This document shows positions 1 to 11,189 of a DNA stretch of 64,000 nucleotides, piece by piece; position 1 is the first letter of the stretch, and each line of letters starts with the position of its first letter. This DNA is from Gilichinskyi gelida (lineage in GTDB: Bacteria > Acidobacteriota > Thermoanaerobaculia > Gp7-AA8), in NCBI GenBank assembly GCA_038040385.1, contig JBBPII010000008.1, positions 1 to 64,000 of the forward strand, given 5' to 3'. The notes below the pieces were generated by a model. The model searched no databases. It saw only the letters and a program-made list of their open reading frames with translations, and had not been told where the DNA came from. The translations under genes were made by a program, and so were the position numbers.

Positions 1-203
1 TTGTGTTTTCGTTGTTGTGTGTTTTGCTCTTTTTTTTTGTTTTGTTTTTTTTTTTTTTTGTTGTTTTTTTTTTTTGGGGTGGGTTGGGGTTTATTTCGCG
101 TACCACCACCGCCTTGATGTTTTGGGGGTTGGGGTTTTTGCGGGGGGAGAGGGGGGCGTGCGTGTGGTGCGCGGGCGTCCACCCCGCGGGGCGGGGCCTT
201 GAC
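1..203. other. Low-complexity contig edge, probable artefact
   Basis: The first ~130 bases are almost only T and G, with long T runs followed by G runs. They are unlike the balanced GC-rich sequence after ~200. The composition suggests low-quality read ends or contig-end noise. The open reading frame through it should not be trusted as protein. Confidence 0.7.
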
Positions 204-704
204 GGCCGCCGCTCCACAGCAACGTCCCCCCGCGAATGGCAGGACACCCTCGGCGCGCTGGTGATCGGCCGCGAACCGGCCGGCGAGCTGGCTGCCAGCC
301 TGCGCGCGGACCCGGCGCTCGCCGTCTTCCGCAAACTCGTCTGGCAGGTCCGCGCCGGCATGATCGTCGACAACCTCACCTACACCTGCCGGCTGCTCAT
401 ACTCACGCGCGGCGAGGACTTCCTCCGCGCGCTCTTCGACGATTACTGTGCCGCCGCCGCGCCGGAGCTGTTCGGCAGCGCCGAGGCGGAGGCGTTCGCC
501 GGCTACCTCTCGAGCCGCCGGCTCGACGAGCCGTTCCTCGACGACATGCTCGCCTTCGAGCGCGCCGCGATACAGGTCAACCTCGACGGTGAACGCCGGG
601 TCATCAACACCCGCCACGACCCCAACCTGCTCATGGCTGCGCTGAACGAGGGGCGCGTTCCCGCCGCCCTGGAGGAAGAAGACCTCGAAGTCGTGGTCGG
701 CTGA
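204..704 (+). CDS. Conserved hypothetical protein, C-terminal part
   Basis: The reading frame has convincing GC-rich codon use from about base 204 to the stop TGA at 702-704. The true start cannot be placed because the sequence upstream is artefactual. The visible ~165 residues are soluble, acidic at the end and helix-like, with no motif I can assign. uvrA follows 70 bases downstream on the same strand. I do not recognise the family; treat it as a 5'-incomplete gene. Confidence 0.5.
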   Translation, partial: GRRSTATSPREWQDTLGALVIGREPAGELAASLRADPALAVFRKLVWQVRAGMIVDNLTYTCRLLILTRGEDFLRALFDDYCAAAAPELFGSAEAEAFAGYLSSRRLDEPFLDDMLAFERAAIQVNLDGERRVINTRHDPNLLMAALNEGRVPAALEEEDLEVVVG

Positions 705-774
705 GCTGTCAAGTTTTCTACGCCCTGTGGCGTGGGAACAGCGATCCCCCCGCGAGAGTTAAAGTCGTCCGCAC

Positions 775-3638
<2,864 letters not shown>

Positions 3639-3642
<4 letters not shown>

Positions 3643-4238
3643 AAGCGTTCGGGATAGGAGCGCACAAACGGCCAGTCCATCAATCCCGCCTTCACCGGAT
3701 TGTTCAGGACGTAGTCCACAGCCCGCCGAAACTGCTTCTCATTTCGCATCAACCGGTCAAAGTAATCGTCCTGCCAAAGTTTGCCGGTGCGGTGAAGCAA
3801 CCCGTTGATCTGCGTGCGTGTGTAGCTCTTCCAACTATGCAAGACCTCCGCAAGTGATCGCTTCGTCGAAAAGACCGCGTGGACGTGATTCGGCATGACG
3901 CACCACGCGAAGAGCCGATAGCGCTGCTCATCGAAGTGCGTAACCGCGTCGGCGACGATCTTAGCCGCGCGATGATCGCGCAACACACACGACCCACATG
4001 ATTCGTCCAGGAGGCCTTCGCAACGGCGGCGGAACGTGACTTCGATCGTCGCGACGTCCGCCTTGGTAACACTTCCGCGGGTCTCACGCAGACGTTGACG
4101 CTGGTAATCGCGTTCGCGGCGCAACCGCTCGACGGCCTCGATCGGAAGGGCATCCGCCAAGTGCCAAGTCACGAATTGGATCCCGTGCGACACGTCCCAG
4201 TGCGGGAGGCGGTTGCGTTTTCGGACCACAAACGTCAC
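3639..4238 (-). CDS. REP-associated tyrosine transposase (RAYT, IS200-like Y1)
   Basis: A 199-residue Y1 single-strand transposase of the RAYT branch. This branch is thought to mobilise or maintain REP hairpins rather than transpose itself. The HUH motif is seen as NHVHAVF (His118 and His120) and the likely catalytic Tyr is Tyr176 in DYVLNNPVKAGL, the typical C-terminal signature. The gene sits exactly between two REP double hairpins in inverted orientation, which supports the RAYT assignment over an ordinary IS200. Its stop overlaps the uvrA stop (convergent). The frame appears intact. Confidence 0.9.
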
Positions 4239-4265
4239 GCCTCCGAGGGTACCTCGGCGTCTTTG

Positions 4266-4312
4266 CCGCCGGCCGGGACGGCCGGCGGGTGCGGGCGGGA
4301 CGCCCGCACTCC
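4266..4312. repeat. REP-type double hairpin, right flank of RAYT
   Basis: Two adjacent palindromes: arms CCGCCGGCC/GGCCGGCGG, then GTGCGGGC/GCCCGCAC, both with the loop GGGAC, ending in CTCC (GGAG on the other strand). It is the inverse of the unit at 3590-3638, so the transposase gene is bracketed by an inverted REP pair. Confidence 0.85.
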
Positions 4313-4336
4313 ACTACGTCTCGTAGAATCGGCGGC

Positions 4337-5128
4337 ATGAAGCGCTTACTGATCGCCGTTCTCCTCATCGCCACCCCCCTCCAAGCCGACGACTGCTCCC
4401 TCCTGCGCGAGTTGTACGGCGTCCGCGCGACGGCGCTGAAGTCGTCCTACGACGTCGACCGCCACATCGACCGGCGCCTCGATGCCCTGCGGGAGGGGTG
4501 GGTGCGGTGGGTGCGGCCCGTGGGCGAGGGGCCGTTCGACAAGAAACTGCATCGCACCAAGGCGCCGAAGAGCGCGCCCGACAGCTTCGAGGCGAGCGGC
4601 GAGCACGCCTACGCGGTGCGGGTGACGGTGCCCGCCAAGCGGACAGTGTTCTACGGCAACAATCCGGTCTACGTCGGGAGCGTCGAGATCCGCTACGAGG
4701 CGGATGGGAAGACGAAGACGATGACGCAGAAGATCGACGCGCTGATGCAGCCGGACACTTCGCGCACCATCGAGCTGCCGGTCATCGCCGACCGCGTCGA
4801 CGTCCGCCTGGCCTCCGGCACCGACAAGCCGGGCGAATCGCTGGTGGAGGTGCACTTCAAACAGGCGGTGGCCGAGGATGACCCGGCGAATCCAGACTAC
4901 GCGGCGGTGCGCGCGCTGCAGCGCATCCGCAGCTCGAGCGATCCGCGCGACATCGACGACGAGATCGCGGAGATGGAGCGGAGGATCTTCCCCGACAGCG
5001 ACCCGTTGCCGCTGCTGGAGATCCTCGCCGACCTTCGGCGCGCCGACGACCTGATCCGCAGCAAAAACGACGACGACCAGGAGCGCGGCAACAAACTGCT
5101 GCGCGACACGCTGCGGCGGCTGCGCTGA
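4337..5128 (+). CDS. Hypothetical secreted protein
   Basis: The ATG at 4337 is chosen because it opens a signal peptide (MKRLLIAVLLIATPLQA, then DDC). An upstream in-frame start would run through the REP hairpin. The mature ~245-residue protein has a beta-rich middle and a C-terminal charged, probably helical region rich in Glu/Arg/Asp. It was not recognised as a known family. It is followed after 5 bases by the next gene, so the two are probably co-transcribed. Confidence 0.7.
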   Translation: MKRLLIAVLLIATPLQADDCSLLRELYGVRATALKSSYDVDRHIDRRLDALREGWVRWVRPVGEGPFDKKLHRTKAPKSAPDSFEASGEHAYAVRVTVPAKRTVFYGNNPVYVGSVEIRYEADGKTKTMTQKIDALMQPDTSRTIELPVIADRVDVRLASGTDKPGESLVEVHFKQAVAEDDPANPDYAAVRALQRIRSSSDPRDIDDEIAEMERRIFPDSDPLPLLEILADLRRADDLIRSKNDDDQERGNKLLRDTLRRLR

Positions 5129-5133
5129 CGACG

Positions 5134-5739
5134 ATGCCCTCCACGGTCTTCCTCCTCTCGCCGGCGAACGTCTCCGGACTGCGCGCCAAGCAGCTCATGT
5201 CGCCGCGCGCGAGCTTCGAAGCGGCGCGGCTGTACCAGTCCGAAGAGGGCGTGCCGATCGCGCTGGCCTTCGCCTTCATGAGCGCGCTCTACTTCCGCGG
5301 CAAGATCGCCTACGCGCTGCATTTCGCGGAGATCGAGAACATCCGCATCATCACCGCTGGCTTCGGCCTGGTACCGCCCGACTGGTGCATTACTTCCGAG
5401 CGGATGAAGGTCCTGAGCCGGACGCCGATCGACGCGCGGAAGCGCACCTATCGCAAACCGCTGGAGCGCGACGCGCTCGCACTCGCCGAGCAGATCGACG
5501 ACGACGCGCAAGTCGTCCTCCTGGGCAGCGTCGCCAGCGGCAAGTACGTCGACATCCTCTGGCCGATCTTCGGATCGCGATTGCGGTTCCCGTCCGCCTT
5601 CGCCGGTCTGGGCGACATGGCGCGCGGCGGCCTGATGCTCCGTGCCGTGCGCGCCGACCGCGAGCTCGCCTACACCACGCTCGACGCACCGCGCCACCGC
5701 ACCGGGGACGGAACGGGCAAAATGCCGACGACGTGGTGA
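5134..5739 (+). CDS. Conserved hypothetical protein
   Basis: A 201-residue soluble protein. The N-terminus contains LLSPANVSGLRAKQLMSPRA and the middle an EIENIRIITAGFGLVP stretch. It looks like a Rossmann-like or alpha/beta fold with no catalytic motif I can name. The start lies 5 bases after the previous stop. The stop TGA (5737-5739) overlaps the ATG of the dehydrogenase gene, which suggests translational coupling. Confidence 0.7.
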   Translation: MPSTVFLLSPANVSGLRAKQLMSPRASFEAARLYQSEEGVPIALAFAFMSALYFRGKIAYALHFAEIENIRIITAGFGLVPPDWCITSERMKVLSRTPIDARKRTYRKPLERDALALAEQIDDDAQVVLLGSVASGKYVDILWPIFGSRLRFPSAFAGLGDMARGGLMLRAVRADRELAYTTLDAPRHRTGDGTGKMPTTW

Positions 5740-6626
5740 TGCGCGCCCTCTGGCTCGAAGACCGCCAACTCTCGCTGCGCGAGATCGACGTTCCCACCCC
5801 GCCGCCCGGCGAGGTGCTCGTCCGCGTGCTCGCCGCCGGCATCTGCAACACCGACATCGAGTTGACGCGCGGCTACTACCCGTTCGCCGGCGTGCCGGGG
5901 CACGAGTTCGTCGGCGAGGTCGGAGGCCGGCGCGTGGTCGGCGAGATCAACGCCGTCTGCCATCAATGCGAGGCATGCCGCCACGGGCGCCGGACGCACT
6001 GCGAGAAGCGCTCGGTCCTCGGCATCATCAACCGCAACGGCGCCTTCGCTGAGTACCTCACGCTGCCGGAGGAGAACCTCCACACGGTGCCGGACGAAGT
6101 GCCGACCGAGGAGGCGGTGTTCGCCGAGCCGTTGGCGGCGGCGCTGGAGATCCAACAGCAGGTGCGGGTCACGGCGGACGACCGCGTGCTCGTGGTAGGC
6201 CACGGCAAGCTGGGCCAACTCATCGCGCAGACGCTGGCGTTGACCGGTTGTCAGTTGTCGGTTGTCGGTCGCGCAGACGACGCGCCGCCGCCGAAATCCT
6301 TCGACATCGCCGTCGAATGCAGCGGCAACCCCGCCGGCTTCGCCACGGCGCGCGCCGCGCTGCGGCCACGCGGCACACTGGTGATGAAGAGCACCTACGC
6401 CGGCGACCTCACCGTCAACGCGTCGTCGTTGGTCGTCGACGAGATCACGCTCGTCGGCTCGCGCTGCGGGCCGATGGCGCCGGCGCTGGCGCTGCTCGCC
6501 GAGCGGAAGGTCGACGTCCGGTCGATGTTGCACGCGACATACGCTCTCGACGACGCCGTCGCTGCGTTTGAACATGCGCAGCGGCCGGGCGTATTGAAGG
6601 TCATCGTGAATCCGCGCAGCGCGTGA
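5739..6626 (+). CDS. Zinc-type alcohol dehydrogenase (MDR family), short form
   Basis: A medium-chain dehydrogenase/reductase of 295 residues; most relatives are nearer 340. The catalytic-domain motif GHEFVGEV is present, as are structural-zinc cysteines in CHQCEACRHGRRTHC and a Rossmann glycine motif GHGKLG. The nucleotide-binding half is shortened. Start ATG overlaps the upstream TGA. Two oddities: a GTTGTCR heptamer array (6247-6270) is read in frame as part of the Rossmann domain, and the last 15 codons are duplicated 1.6 kb downstream (8165-8234). Substrate cannot be told. Confidence 0.85.
   Translation: MRALWLEDRQLSLREIDVPTPPPGEVLVRVLAAGICNTDIELTRGYYPFAGVPGHEFVGEVGGRRVVGEINAVCHQCEACRHGRRTHCEKRSVLGIINRNGAFAEYLTLPEENLHTVPDEVPTEEAVFAEPLAAALEIQQQVRVTADDRVLVVGHGKLGQLIAQTLALTGCQLSVVGRADDAPPPKSFDIAVECSGNPAGFATARAALRPRGTLVMKSTYAGDLTVNASSLVVDEITLVGSRCGPMAPALALLAERKVDVRSMLHATYALDDAVAAFEHAQRPGVLKVIVNPRSA
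6247..6270. repeat. Heptanucleotide tandem repeat (GTTGTCR) inside dehydrogenase gene
   Basis: Three consecutive seven-base units GGTTGTC, AGTTGTC, GGTTGTC plus GGT. The same heptamer forms the hairpin at 12520-12584. Here it is read in frame as CQLSVVG. Confidence 0.7.
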
Positions 6627-6646
6627 CGCCCGGGCCGAGCGTCCGC
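6577..6646. repeat. Direct repeat copy A: overlapping dehydrogenase/peptidase tail
   Basis: This ~70-bp segment matches 8165-8234 without gaps at about 81% identity by hand alignment. On the plus strand it encodes the end of the dehydrogenase (QRPGVLKVIVNPRSA stop). On the minus strand it reads ERTLGPGVTRC, the same peptide that ends the downstream S9 peptidase. It marks the left edge of an inserted segment. Confidence 0.8.
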
Positions 6647-6675
6647 TCGGTCGGCTCTATGCGATCGACTCCGTG

Positions 6676-6704
6676 TTGACAGCATAGGTAAGTAGAACTA
6701 ACCT
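6676..6704 (+). promoter_or_regulatory. Possible sigma70-like promoter
   Basis: TTGACA at 6676-6681, 17-base spacer, TAACCT at 6699-6704, about 27 bases before the start of the next gene. The -35 is perfect and the -10 weak. Confidence 0.4.
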
Positions 6705-6730
6705 TCCGTCGCTGCAGAAAGGTGGCTTTC

Positions 6731-7126
6731 ATGACCTTCTCGATGGCTGCGGTCACTCTCGTCCTTGTCCTTCCTTTTTCCGTCTCGGTGCCGCTCTCGT
6801 ACGAGAACCCTGCTCAGGAGCAAAGCGCGACGAGCATCAGCGCACCTCAACGTACAGCGCTCAAGCCGATACCAACTTTGCCGATTGATTGCGCCAGCCT
6901 GGGTCAGCCATGTACGGGGTCCATCTGTGTAGCGCAAACAAGGACCATTACGTGCGATGGCGGCGAGGAACTGGTCTGCGATAACGATACGCAGAATTAC
7001 GGAGGAGGCAACGTCGTCTGCTGTGTCGACAGAACGACATGCGGTTCATGCTTCGTACGAAATCGCTGGACAGCATTCAGTAACTACAAGGGAACAGAGA
7101 ACCGCAGTTGTGTACACAATCCCTAG
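6731..7126 (+). CDS. Hypothetical Cys-rich secreted protein
   Basis: A 131-residue protein. The ATG at 6731 is preferred over an in-frame GTG at 6722 because an AGAAAGGTGG ribosome site lies just before it. The N-terminus is a hydrophobic signal segment. The mature part has at least ten Cys (CASLGQPC, CVAQ, TITC, VCC, TTCGSC, SCV), suggesting an extracellular disulfide-bonded fold. No family was recognised. Base composition is lower in GC than the neighbours and the gene lies in the insert bounded by the 6577/8165 duplication, so it is probably acquired. Confidence 0.6.
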   Translation: MTFSMAAVTLVLVLPFSVSVPLSYENPAQEQSATSISAPQRTALKPIPTLPIDCASLGQPCTGSICVAQTRTITCDGGEELVCDNDTQNYGGGNVVCCVDRTTCGSCFVRNRWTAFSNYKGTENRSCVHNP

Positions 7127-7140
7127 ACGCAGGATTTTCA

Positions 7141-8163
7141 ATGCGAACCCTCCACGCCATATCAGCATGCATTCTGACCGCCATTTCGACGCACGCGGGC
7201 CAGATCACTCTCTCTGGAGAATCGCGGCTTGTGACCGAGAGACCGCTGGCGTACTCGAATGCGCAGCGGCTCATCCGACTCGCCGATGGCTCACATCTCG
7301 TTCTGGTCAACCGTCCGGCGCCGAAAGAACCGATCGCCATCGACGGTGACTTCATTTCGACGAAAGGCGCCTCGTACGACGCGAGTCTTCGCGTGGCGCA
7401 CTGGATTCCAGACATGCTCGCGGACGGAACGGTCGGCCAAATCTACAGCGCGGCGATGTCGGACGACCATCAGCTGTTGGCCGTGTCGGGGGGCTGGATG
7501 GGACGCGACGGCCGCGGCCACAACGGCGTATTCCTTCTGCGCCGGGAAGCTCAGGCCGACTTCGATTACTGGCGGCTCACATCGTGGTTCGATGTGCGGG
7601 GGATGACGATCAGCGAGATCGAATTCGGGCCCGGCGATACGCTCATCACCACCTCACACGAGGAACAGCCAGACGATGGGGCGGCGCCGCTCATCACCGT
7701 TTTTTCATTTTCCGGTCAGAAACTTGGATCTTTCATCAACGGGACAGCTCGCAGCCCTAGCTCTTCGCGGTTGACGAGAATCGTGAAAACCCGTCCCTCG
7801 TCATACGCCGTTTACGATCCCGACAACGCTCTTCTCCGGCATGTCACCGTTGAGCTGGTCGAAAAACGAGTCGAGGTGCGTCAGACTGGAACCGTGCCGA
7901 TCTCGTTTCCGCAAGCGAAGTCATACTTGCTCGCGTTCGATGTGCTGCGCGACGGGCGTGTCGCGGTGGCCCGGACCGTCGTTCAGCAGGATCGTCGTGG
8001 CCAGACTCTGGTGTCGCTTTTGACGTCGGAAGGTAAAGTCATCGAAGAATGGCGGAGCCCGCGGGTCTGGCGCTACGCGTACGTTGAGAATCACGTCTTT
8101 CGCGGTTGCTACCCCGCGCTGGATGACTCTTCCATGATTGTGAGCTCTGTCGCCGTCAAATAG
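7141..8163 (+). CDS. Hypothetical secreted beta-propeller-like protein
   Basis: A 340-residue protein. The ATG at 7141 opens a signal peptide (MRTLHAISACILTAIS). The mature chain alternates short beta-like stretches and turns, e.g. DGSHLVLVNR and DHQLLAVSGG, like a degenerate beta-propeller; this is inference from pattern only. It follows the Cys-rich gene by 14 bases, and the two form a small operon within the lower-GC insert. Its stop lies one base before the right copy of the flanking duplication. Confidence 0.65.
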   Translation: MRTLHAISACILTAISTHAGQITLSGESRLVTERPLAYSNAQRLIRLADGSHLVLVNRPAPKEPIAIDGDFISTKGASYDASLRVAHWIPDMLADGTVGQIYSAAMSDDHQLLAVSGGWMGRDGRGHNGVFLLRREAQADFDYWRLTSWFDVRGMTISEIEFGPGDTLITTSHEEQPDDGAAPLITVFSFSGQKLGSFINGTARSPSSSRLTRIVKTRPSSYAVYDPDNALLRHVTVELVEKRVEVRQTGTVPISFPQAKSYLLAFDVLRDGRVAVARTVVQQDRRGQTLVSLLTSEGKVIEEWRSPRVWRYAYVENHVFRGCYPALDDSSMIVSSVAVK

Positions 8164-8164
8164 C

Positions 8165-8234
8165 CGCAGCGCCCGGGAACGCTGAAGATCGTGGTCACTC
8201 CCCGCAGCGCGTGACCCCCGGGCCGAGCGTCCGT
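8165..8234. repeat. Direct repeat copy B: duplicated dehydrogenase/peptidase tail
   Basis: Counterpart of 6577-6646. It retains an in-frame, orphaned dehydrogenase C-terminus (QRPGTLKIVVTPRSA stop) with conservative changes. On the other strand it supplies the real C-terminus of the S9 peptidase. It marks the right edge of the insert. Confidence 0.8.
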
Positions 8235-10141
8235 TCCAGGAACGCCGCCACGCGCCGGTAGAGGATGATGCGGTTCGAGAGCTTGCGAACGCCGTGTCCC
8301 TCGTCCGGAAAGCGCAGGTACTCCACATCGCCGTTGCGCTCGCGGATGGCGCGCACGAACTGATCGGCCTCGGTCACCGGATCGCGGGGATCGTTCGCGC
8401 CGTGCACCACCATCAGCGGCGCCTTTACCCGGTCGACGTGCGTGAGCGGGCTGATCTCTCGGAAGAACTCGCGGTCGGCGGGGTCGTCGACGTTGCCGTA
8501 CTCGAGGCGATCGGAGGCCTTGAGCTGCGGCGAGGCCCCCTGCAGCGCCGTGATCCAGTTGGAGACGCCGACGAATCCGACGCCGGCCTTGAACGTGTCG
8601 GGGAGCGTGGCCAGCGCCGCGAAGGTCATGTAGCCGCCGTACGAGCCGCCCATCACCGCCACGCGCGAGACATCGACGGGGCGCGAGCGCAGCCACTCCA
8701 CCGCCGCCTGCATGTCCTTCACCGCGTTGGGCCGCAGTCGCTGGTTGTCGAGACGCGTGAAGCGCTTCCCGTAGCCGGTCGAGCCGCGGAAGTTCAGATC
8801 GAGAATGGCGTAGCCGCGCGCGAGGAGGTACTGACTCACCGCGCTGAAGGTCGGGCGCGCCTGGGCGGTCGGACCGCCGTGCACCGCGAGGATCACCGGG
8901 GGGCGCCCCTCGACCGACGCCGCGCGCGGCATGAACAGGAGGCCGTAGATCGTCTCGCCGTCGTGGCTGGGGAACGAGACCGCCTCGGGGGCGATGAATG
9001 ATCGCGGATCGAGTCCCGCCCTGGCCGACTGGGTCGCGCGCACGAGCTGCGGTGCCTCCGCGTCGAGCACCCAGACGTCGCCGGGGATCTCCGGACTAGT
9101 GAAGCGCAGCAGCAGCCGGTTCGCGCGGGGCGCCCAGCGCATGGCGCTGATCACGCCGCGTGGTGCCGGCGCCTTGTTGTCCGTGCCGGCGGTCAAGTTG
9201 CGGATGTGCAGCTCGGAGAAGCCGTTCGCGTTCTCCGTCCAGGCCAGGAACTTCCCGTCGCGCGAGAGGCGCACCGTCTCCACATCGCGCGGCGGGGTCT
9301 CGATCCAGCGCAGCGCGCGTTTGCCGAAGTCGTAGAACGCCAGCGCCTGGAAATCGCGGTCCTCGTTGGAGAGGAGATAGAACCCGGTGCCGTCGGGCGT
9401 CCAGGTGAACGCGTCGTACGCGGCGGCGATCTTCGGCTGGAAGATCGTCTCCCGCCTTTTCGTCTGCAGGTCGAGGTAAAAGACGTCGCTGGCGTCTTCG
9501 CCGCGCGTCTTGCTGAGAAGCAGGCCCTTGCCATCCGGCCGCCATCCGGCGGGATAGAGCCCCCCTTCGCCGCGCAGCACGAGCTCCGACTTGCCGCTCG
9601 CCACGTCCACGACGTAGATGTCGAAATCATCTTTCCCCGGCGCGGTGGAGGCGTACGCGGCGCGGGTGCCGTCGTCGGAGAATCCTCCCCAGACCCGGAA
9701 CGACTCCGACGGCGGCAGCAGCTCGCGCTCGCGCGTGCCATCGGGCGAGATCAGGTAGTAGCCCTCGCGCTCGTTGCCGCCGCGATCGGTGCCGTAGGCG
9801 ATCCAGTCGCCCGCCGGCGACCACTCGGCGAAGGTGACGCTCTCGCCGAAGGTGATCTGATGCGGCCATCCGGCGCCGCGCCGCATGTCGACCACCCAGA
9901 GCTGCGGCTGGCCGGTGATCGCGGTGGTGAACGCAATGTGCGTCCCTTCGGGGTTGCTCGACGCGCCGCCGGCGTTGCGCACGTTGAGATACCGCGCGAT
10001 GTCGGGGCATTTCGCGCCGGCGAAGGAGAGCTCGCCGGGAACCGGCTTCGGAATGTCGTCCGGTCCGGGCGTGGGCTTGACCTGCGCGAGAAGCGTCGGG
10101 GCGGCGAACAGCAGGGCAGCAACGATACAGCTTTTCTTCAT
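8195..10141 (-). CDS. S9 family serine peptidase (prolyl oligopeptidase type), secreted
   Basis: A 648-residue exported peptidase with signal peptide MKKSCIVAALLFAAPTLLAQ. Residues ~60-370 form a TolB/WD-like beta-propeller with repeated WSPAGDWIAY-type blades. The C-terminal alpha/beta-hydrolase domain carries Ser500 in GGSYGGY, Asp584 in GANDPRD and His616 in DEGHG, the complete catalytic triad. It resembles dipeptidyl/acylaminoacyl peptidases that cleave short peptides. It is divergent from ligD across a 29-base gap. The C-terminal GPGVTRCGE is encoded by the duplicated segment. Confidence 0.93.
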   Translation of the reverse strand: MKKSCIVAALLFAAPTLLAQVKPTPGPDDIPKPVPGELSFAGAKCPDIARYLNVRNAGGASSNPEGTHIAFTTAITGQPQLWVVDMRRGAGWPHQITFGESVTFAEWSPAGDWIAYGTDRGGNEREGYYLISPDGTRERELLPPSESFRVWGGFSDDGTRAAYASTAPGKDDFDIYVVDVASGKSELVLRGEGGLYPAGWRPDGKGLLLSKTRGEDASDVFYLDLQTKRRETIFQPKIAAAYDAFTWTPDGTGFYLLSNEDRDFQALAFYDFGKRALRWIETPPRDVETVRLSRDGKFLAWTENANGFSELHIRNLTAGTDNKAPAPRGVISAMRWAPRANRLLLRFTSPEIPGDVWVLDAEAPQLVRATQSARAGLDPRSFIAPEAVSFPSHDGETIYGLLFMPRAASVEGRPPVILAVHGGPTAQARPTFSAVSQYLLARGYAILDLNFRGSTGYGKRFTRLDNQRLRPNAVKDMQAAVEWLRSRPVDVSRVAVMGGSYGGYMTFAALATLPDTFKAGVGFVGVSNWITALQGASPQLKASDRLEYGNVDDPADREFFREISPLTHVDRVKAPLMVVHGANDPRDPVTEADQFVRAIRERNGDVEYLRFPDEGHGVRKLSNRIILYRRVAAFLERTLGPGVTRCGE

Positions 10142-10170
10142 GGCGCGGACATTCTAGGCTGGCGCTCTCC

Positions 10171-11112
10171 ATGCCCGCGAAAACCCTGGTCATCCCGAAG
10201 GACGCCAAGGAACTGGTCGTTCGCTTCGGCGCGCGCGAAGTTCGGCTGACCAACCTGCAGAAGCTGTTTTGGAAGAACCTGAAGATCACCAAGCGCGACC
10301 TCTTGCAGTACTACGCCGACGTCTCGCCGTGGCTGCTGCCGCACGTCGTCGACAGGGCCATGGTCATGAAGCGCTACCCGAACGGCGCAGAGGGCGACTT
10401 CTTCTACATGAAACGCGCGCCGGAGCCGCGGCCGGAGTGGATCGAGGTCTGCCCGATCCCGCACACCGAGGGGCTGGTCAACTACCCGATGATCCAGGAC
10501 CTCCCGTCGCTGCTCTGGGTCATCAACCTCGGATGCATCGATCTCAACCCCTGGTACGCGCGCTGCGACGATTGGGACCGCCCCGACTTCCTCCACTTCG
10601 ATCTGGACCCCGGCCCCGGCGCAAACTTCGAGAGGGTGCGCAGTGTGGCGCTGCGGGTGCGCGACGTGCTCGACGAATTCGCCATTCCCTCCTATCCGAA
10701 GACCACCGGATCGAAGGGCATCCACGTCTACATCCCCATCGTGCGCGGTCCGGTGCAGAAAGACGTGTGGACCTTCGCCAAGGCCATCGCGGTCGAGCTG
10801 GAGACGCGGCATCCCGGCATCATCACCGCCGAGTACCGCAAGGTGAAGCGCCCGCACGGTCGGGTGCTGGTCGACTACAACCAGAACGCCTGGGGCCGGA
10901 CGCTGGCGTCGATCTACTCCGTTCGCCCGACGCCTGTGGCGAGCGTCTCCATGCCGGTGACGTGGGACGAAGTCGAGCGCGGCGTCCGCATCGAGGACTT
11001 CCGCATCGACAATGCACTGCGGCGGCTGAAGAAGCTCGGCGATCTCTGGAAGCCGGTGATCGCCGGGAAGAAACGCTTCGATTTGCAGAAGGTGTTCAGC
11101 ACGAAACGATGA
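10171..11112 (+). CDS. ligD: Stand-alone LigD polymerase/primase domain protein (NHEJ)
   Basis: At 313 residues this corresponds to the LigD polymerase domain of the archaeo-eukaryotic primase superfamily. That domain fills gaps and adds nucleotides at breaks during Ku-dependent non-homologous end joining. The metal-binding pair Asp144-x-Asp146 is visible in LHFDLDPG. Family stretches such as LTNLQKLFW, KRYPNGAEGDFFYMK and TTGSKGIHVYIP are clear. There is no ligase or phosphoesterase domain, and no ku gene in the window. The stop TGA (11110-11112) lies within the first unit of a heptamer array. Confidence 0.9.
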   Translation: MPAKTLVIPKDAKELVVRFGAREVRLTNLQKLFWKNLKITKRDLLQYYADVSPWLLPHVVDRAMVMKRYPNGAEGDFFYMKRAPEPRPEWIEVCPIPHTEGLVNYPMIQDLPSLLWVINLGCIDLNPWYARCDDWDRPDFLHFDLDPGPGANFERVRSVALRVRDVLDEFAIPSYPKTTGSKGIHVYIPIVRGPVQKDVWTFAKAIAVELETRHPGIITAEYRKVKRPHGRVLVDYNQNAWGRTLASIYSVRPTPVASVSMPVTWDEVERGVRIEDFRIDNALRRLKKLGDLWKPVIAGKKRFDLQKVFSTKR

Positions 11113-11189
11113 ACGAGGAACGATGAGCGATGAACGTCTGTTCAACGTGGCTGTGAAGTTCATCGTTCATCGTTCATCGCTCATCGTTC
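11106..11189. repeat. Heptamer (ACGATGA) inverted array forming a hairpin
   Basis: Four units of ACGATGA type (11106-11133), then after a 25-base loop four units of the reverse complement TTCATCG (11159-11186). A 19-base stretch at 11118-11136 is perfectly complementary to 11171-11189. The array contains the ligD stop codon and the start region of the next gene, encoding part of its signal peptide. Confidence 0.8.

Noticed and set aside
1..203. Start of the first open frame in the T/G-rich edge (Phe/Val/Leu-rich peptide)
   Set aside because: The peptide is a translation of homopolymer noise, not a membrane protein.
6647..8164. Insertion sequence or integron cassette as the cause of the two-gene insert
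   Set aside because: No transposase, terminal inverted repeats or attC-like folds are seen; the flanking repeat consists of host gene tails, which fits homologous replacement better.
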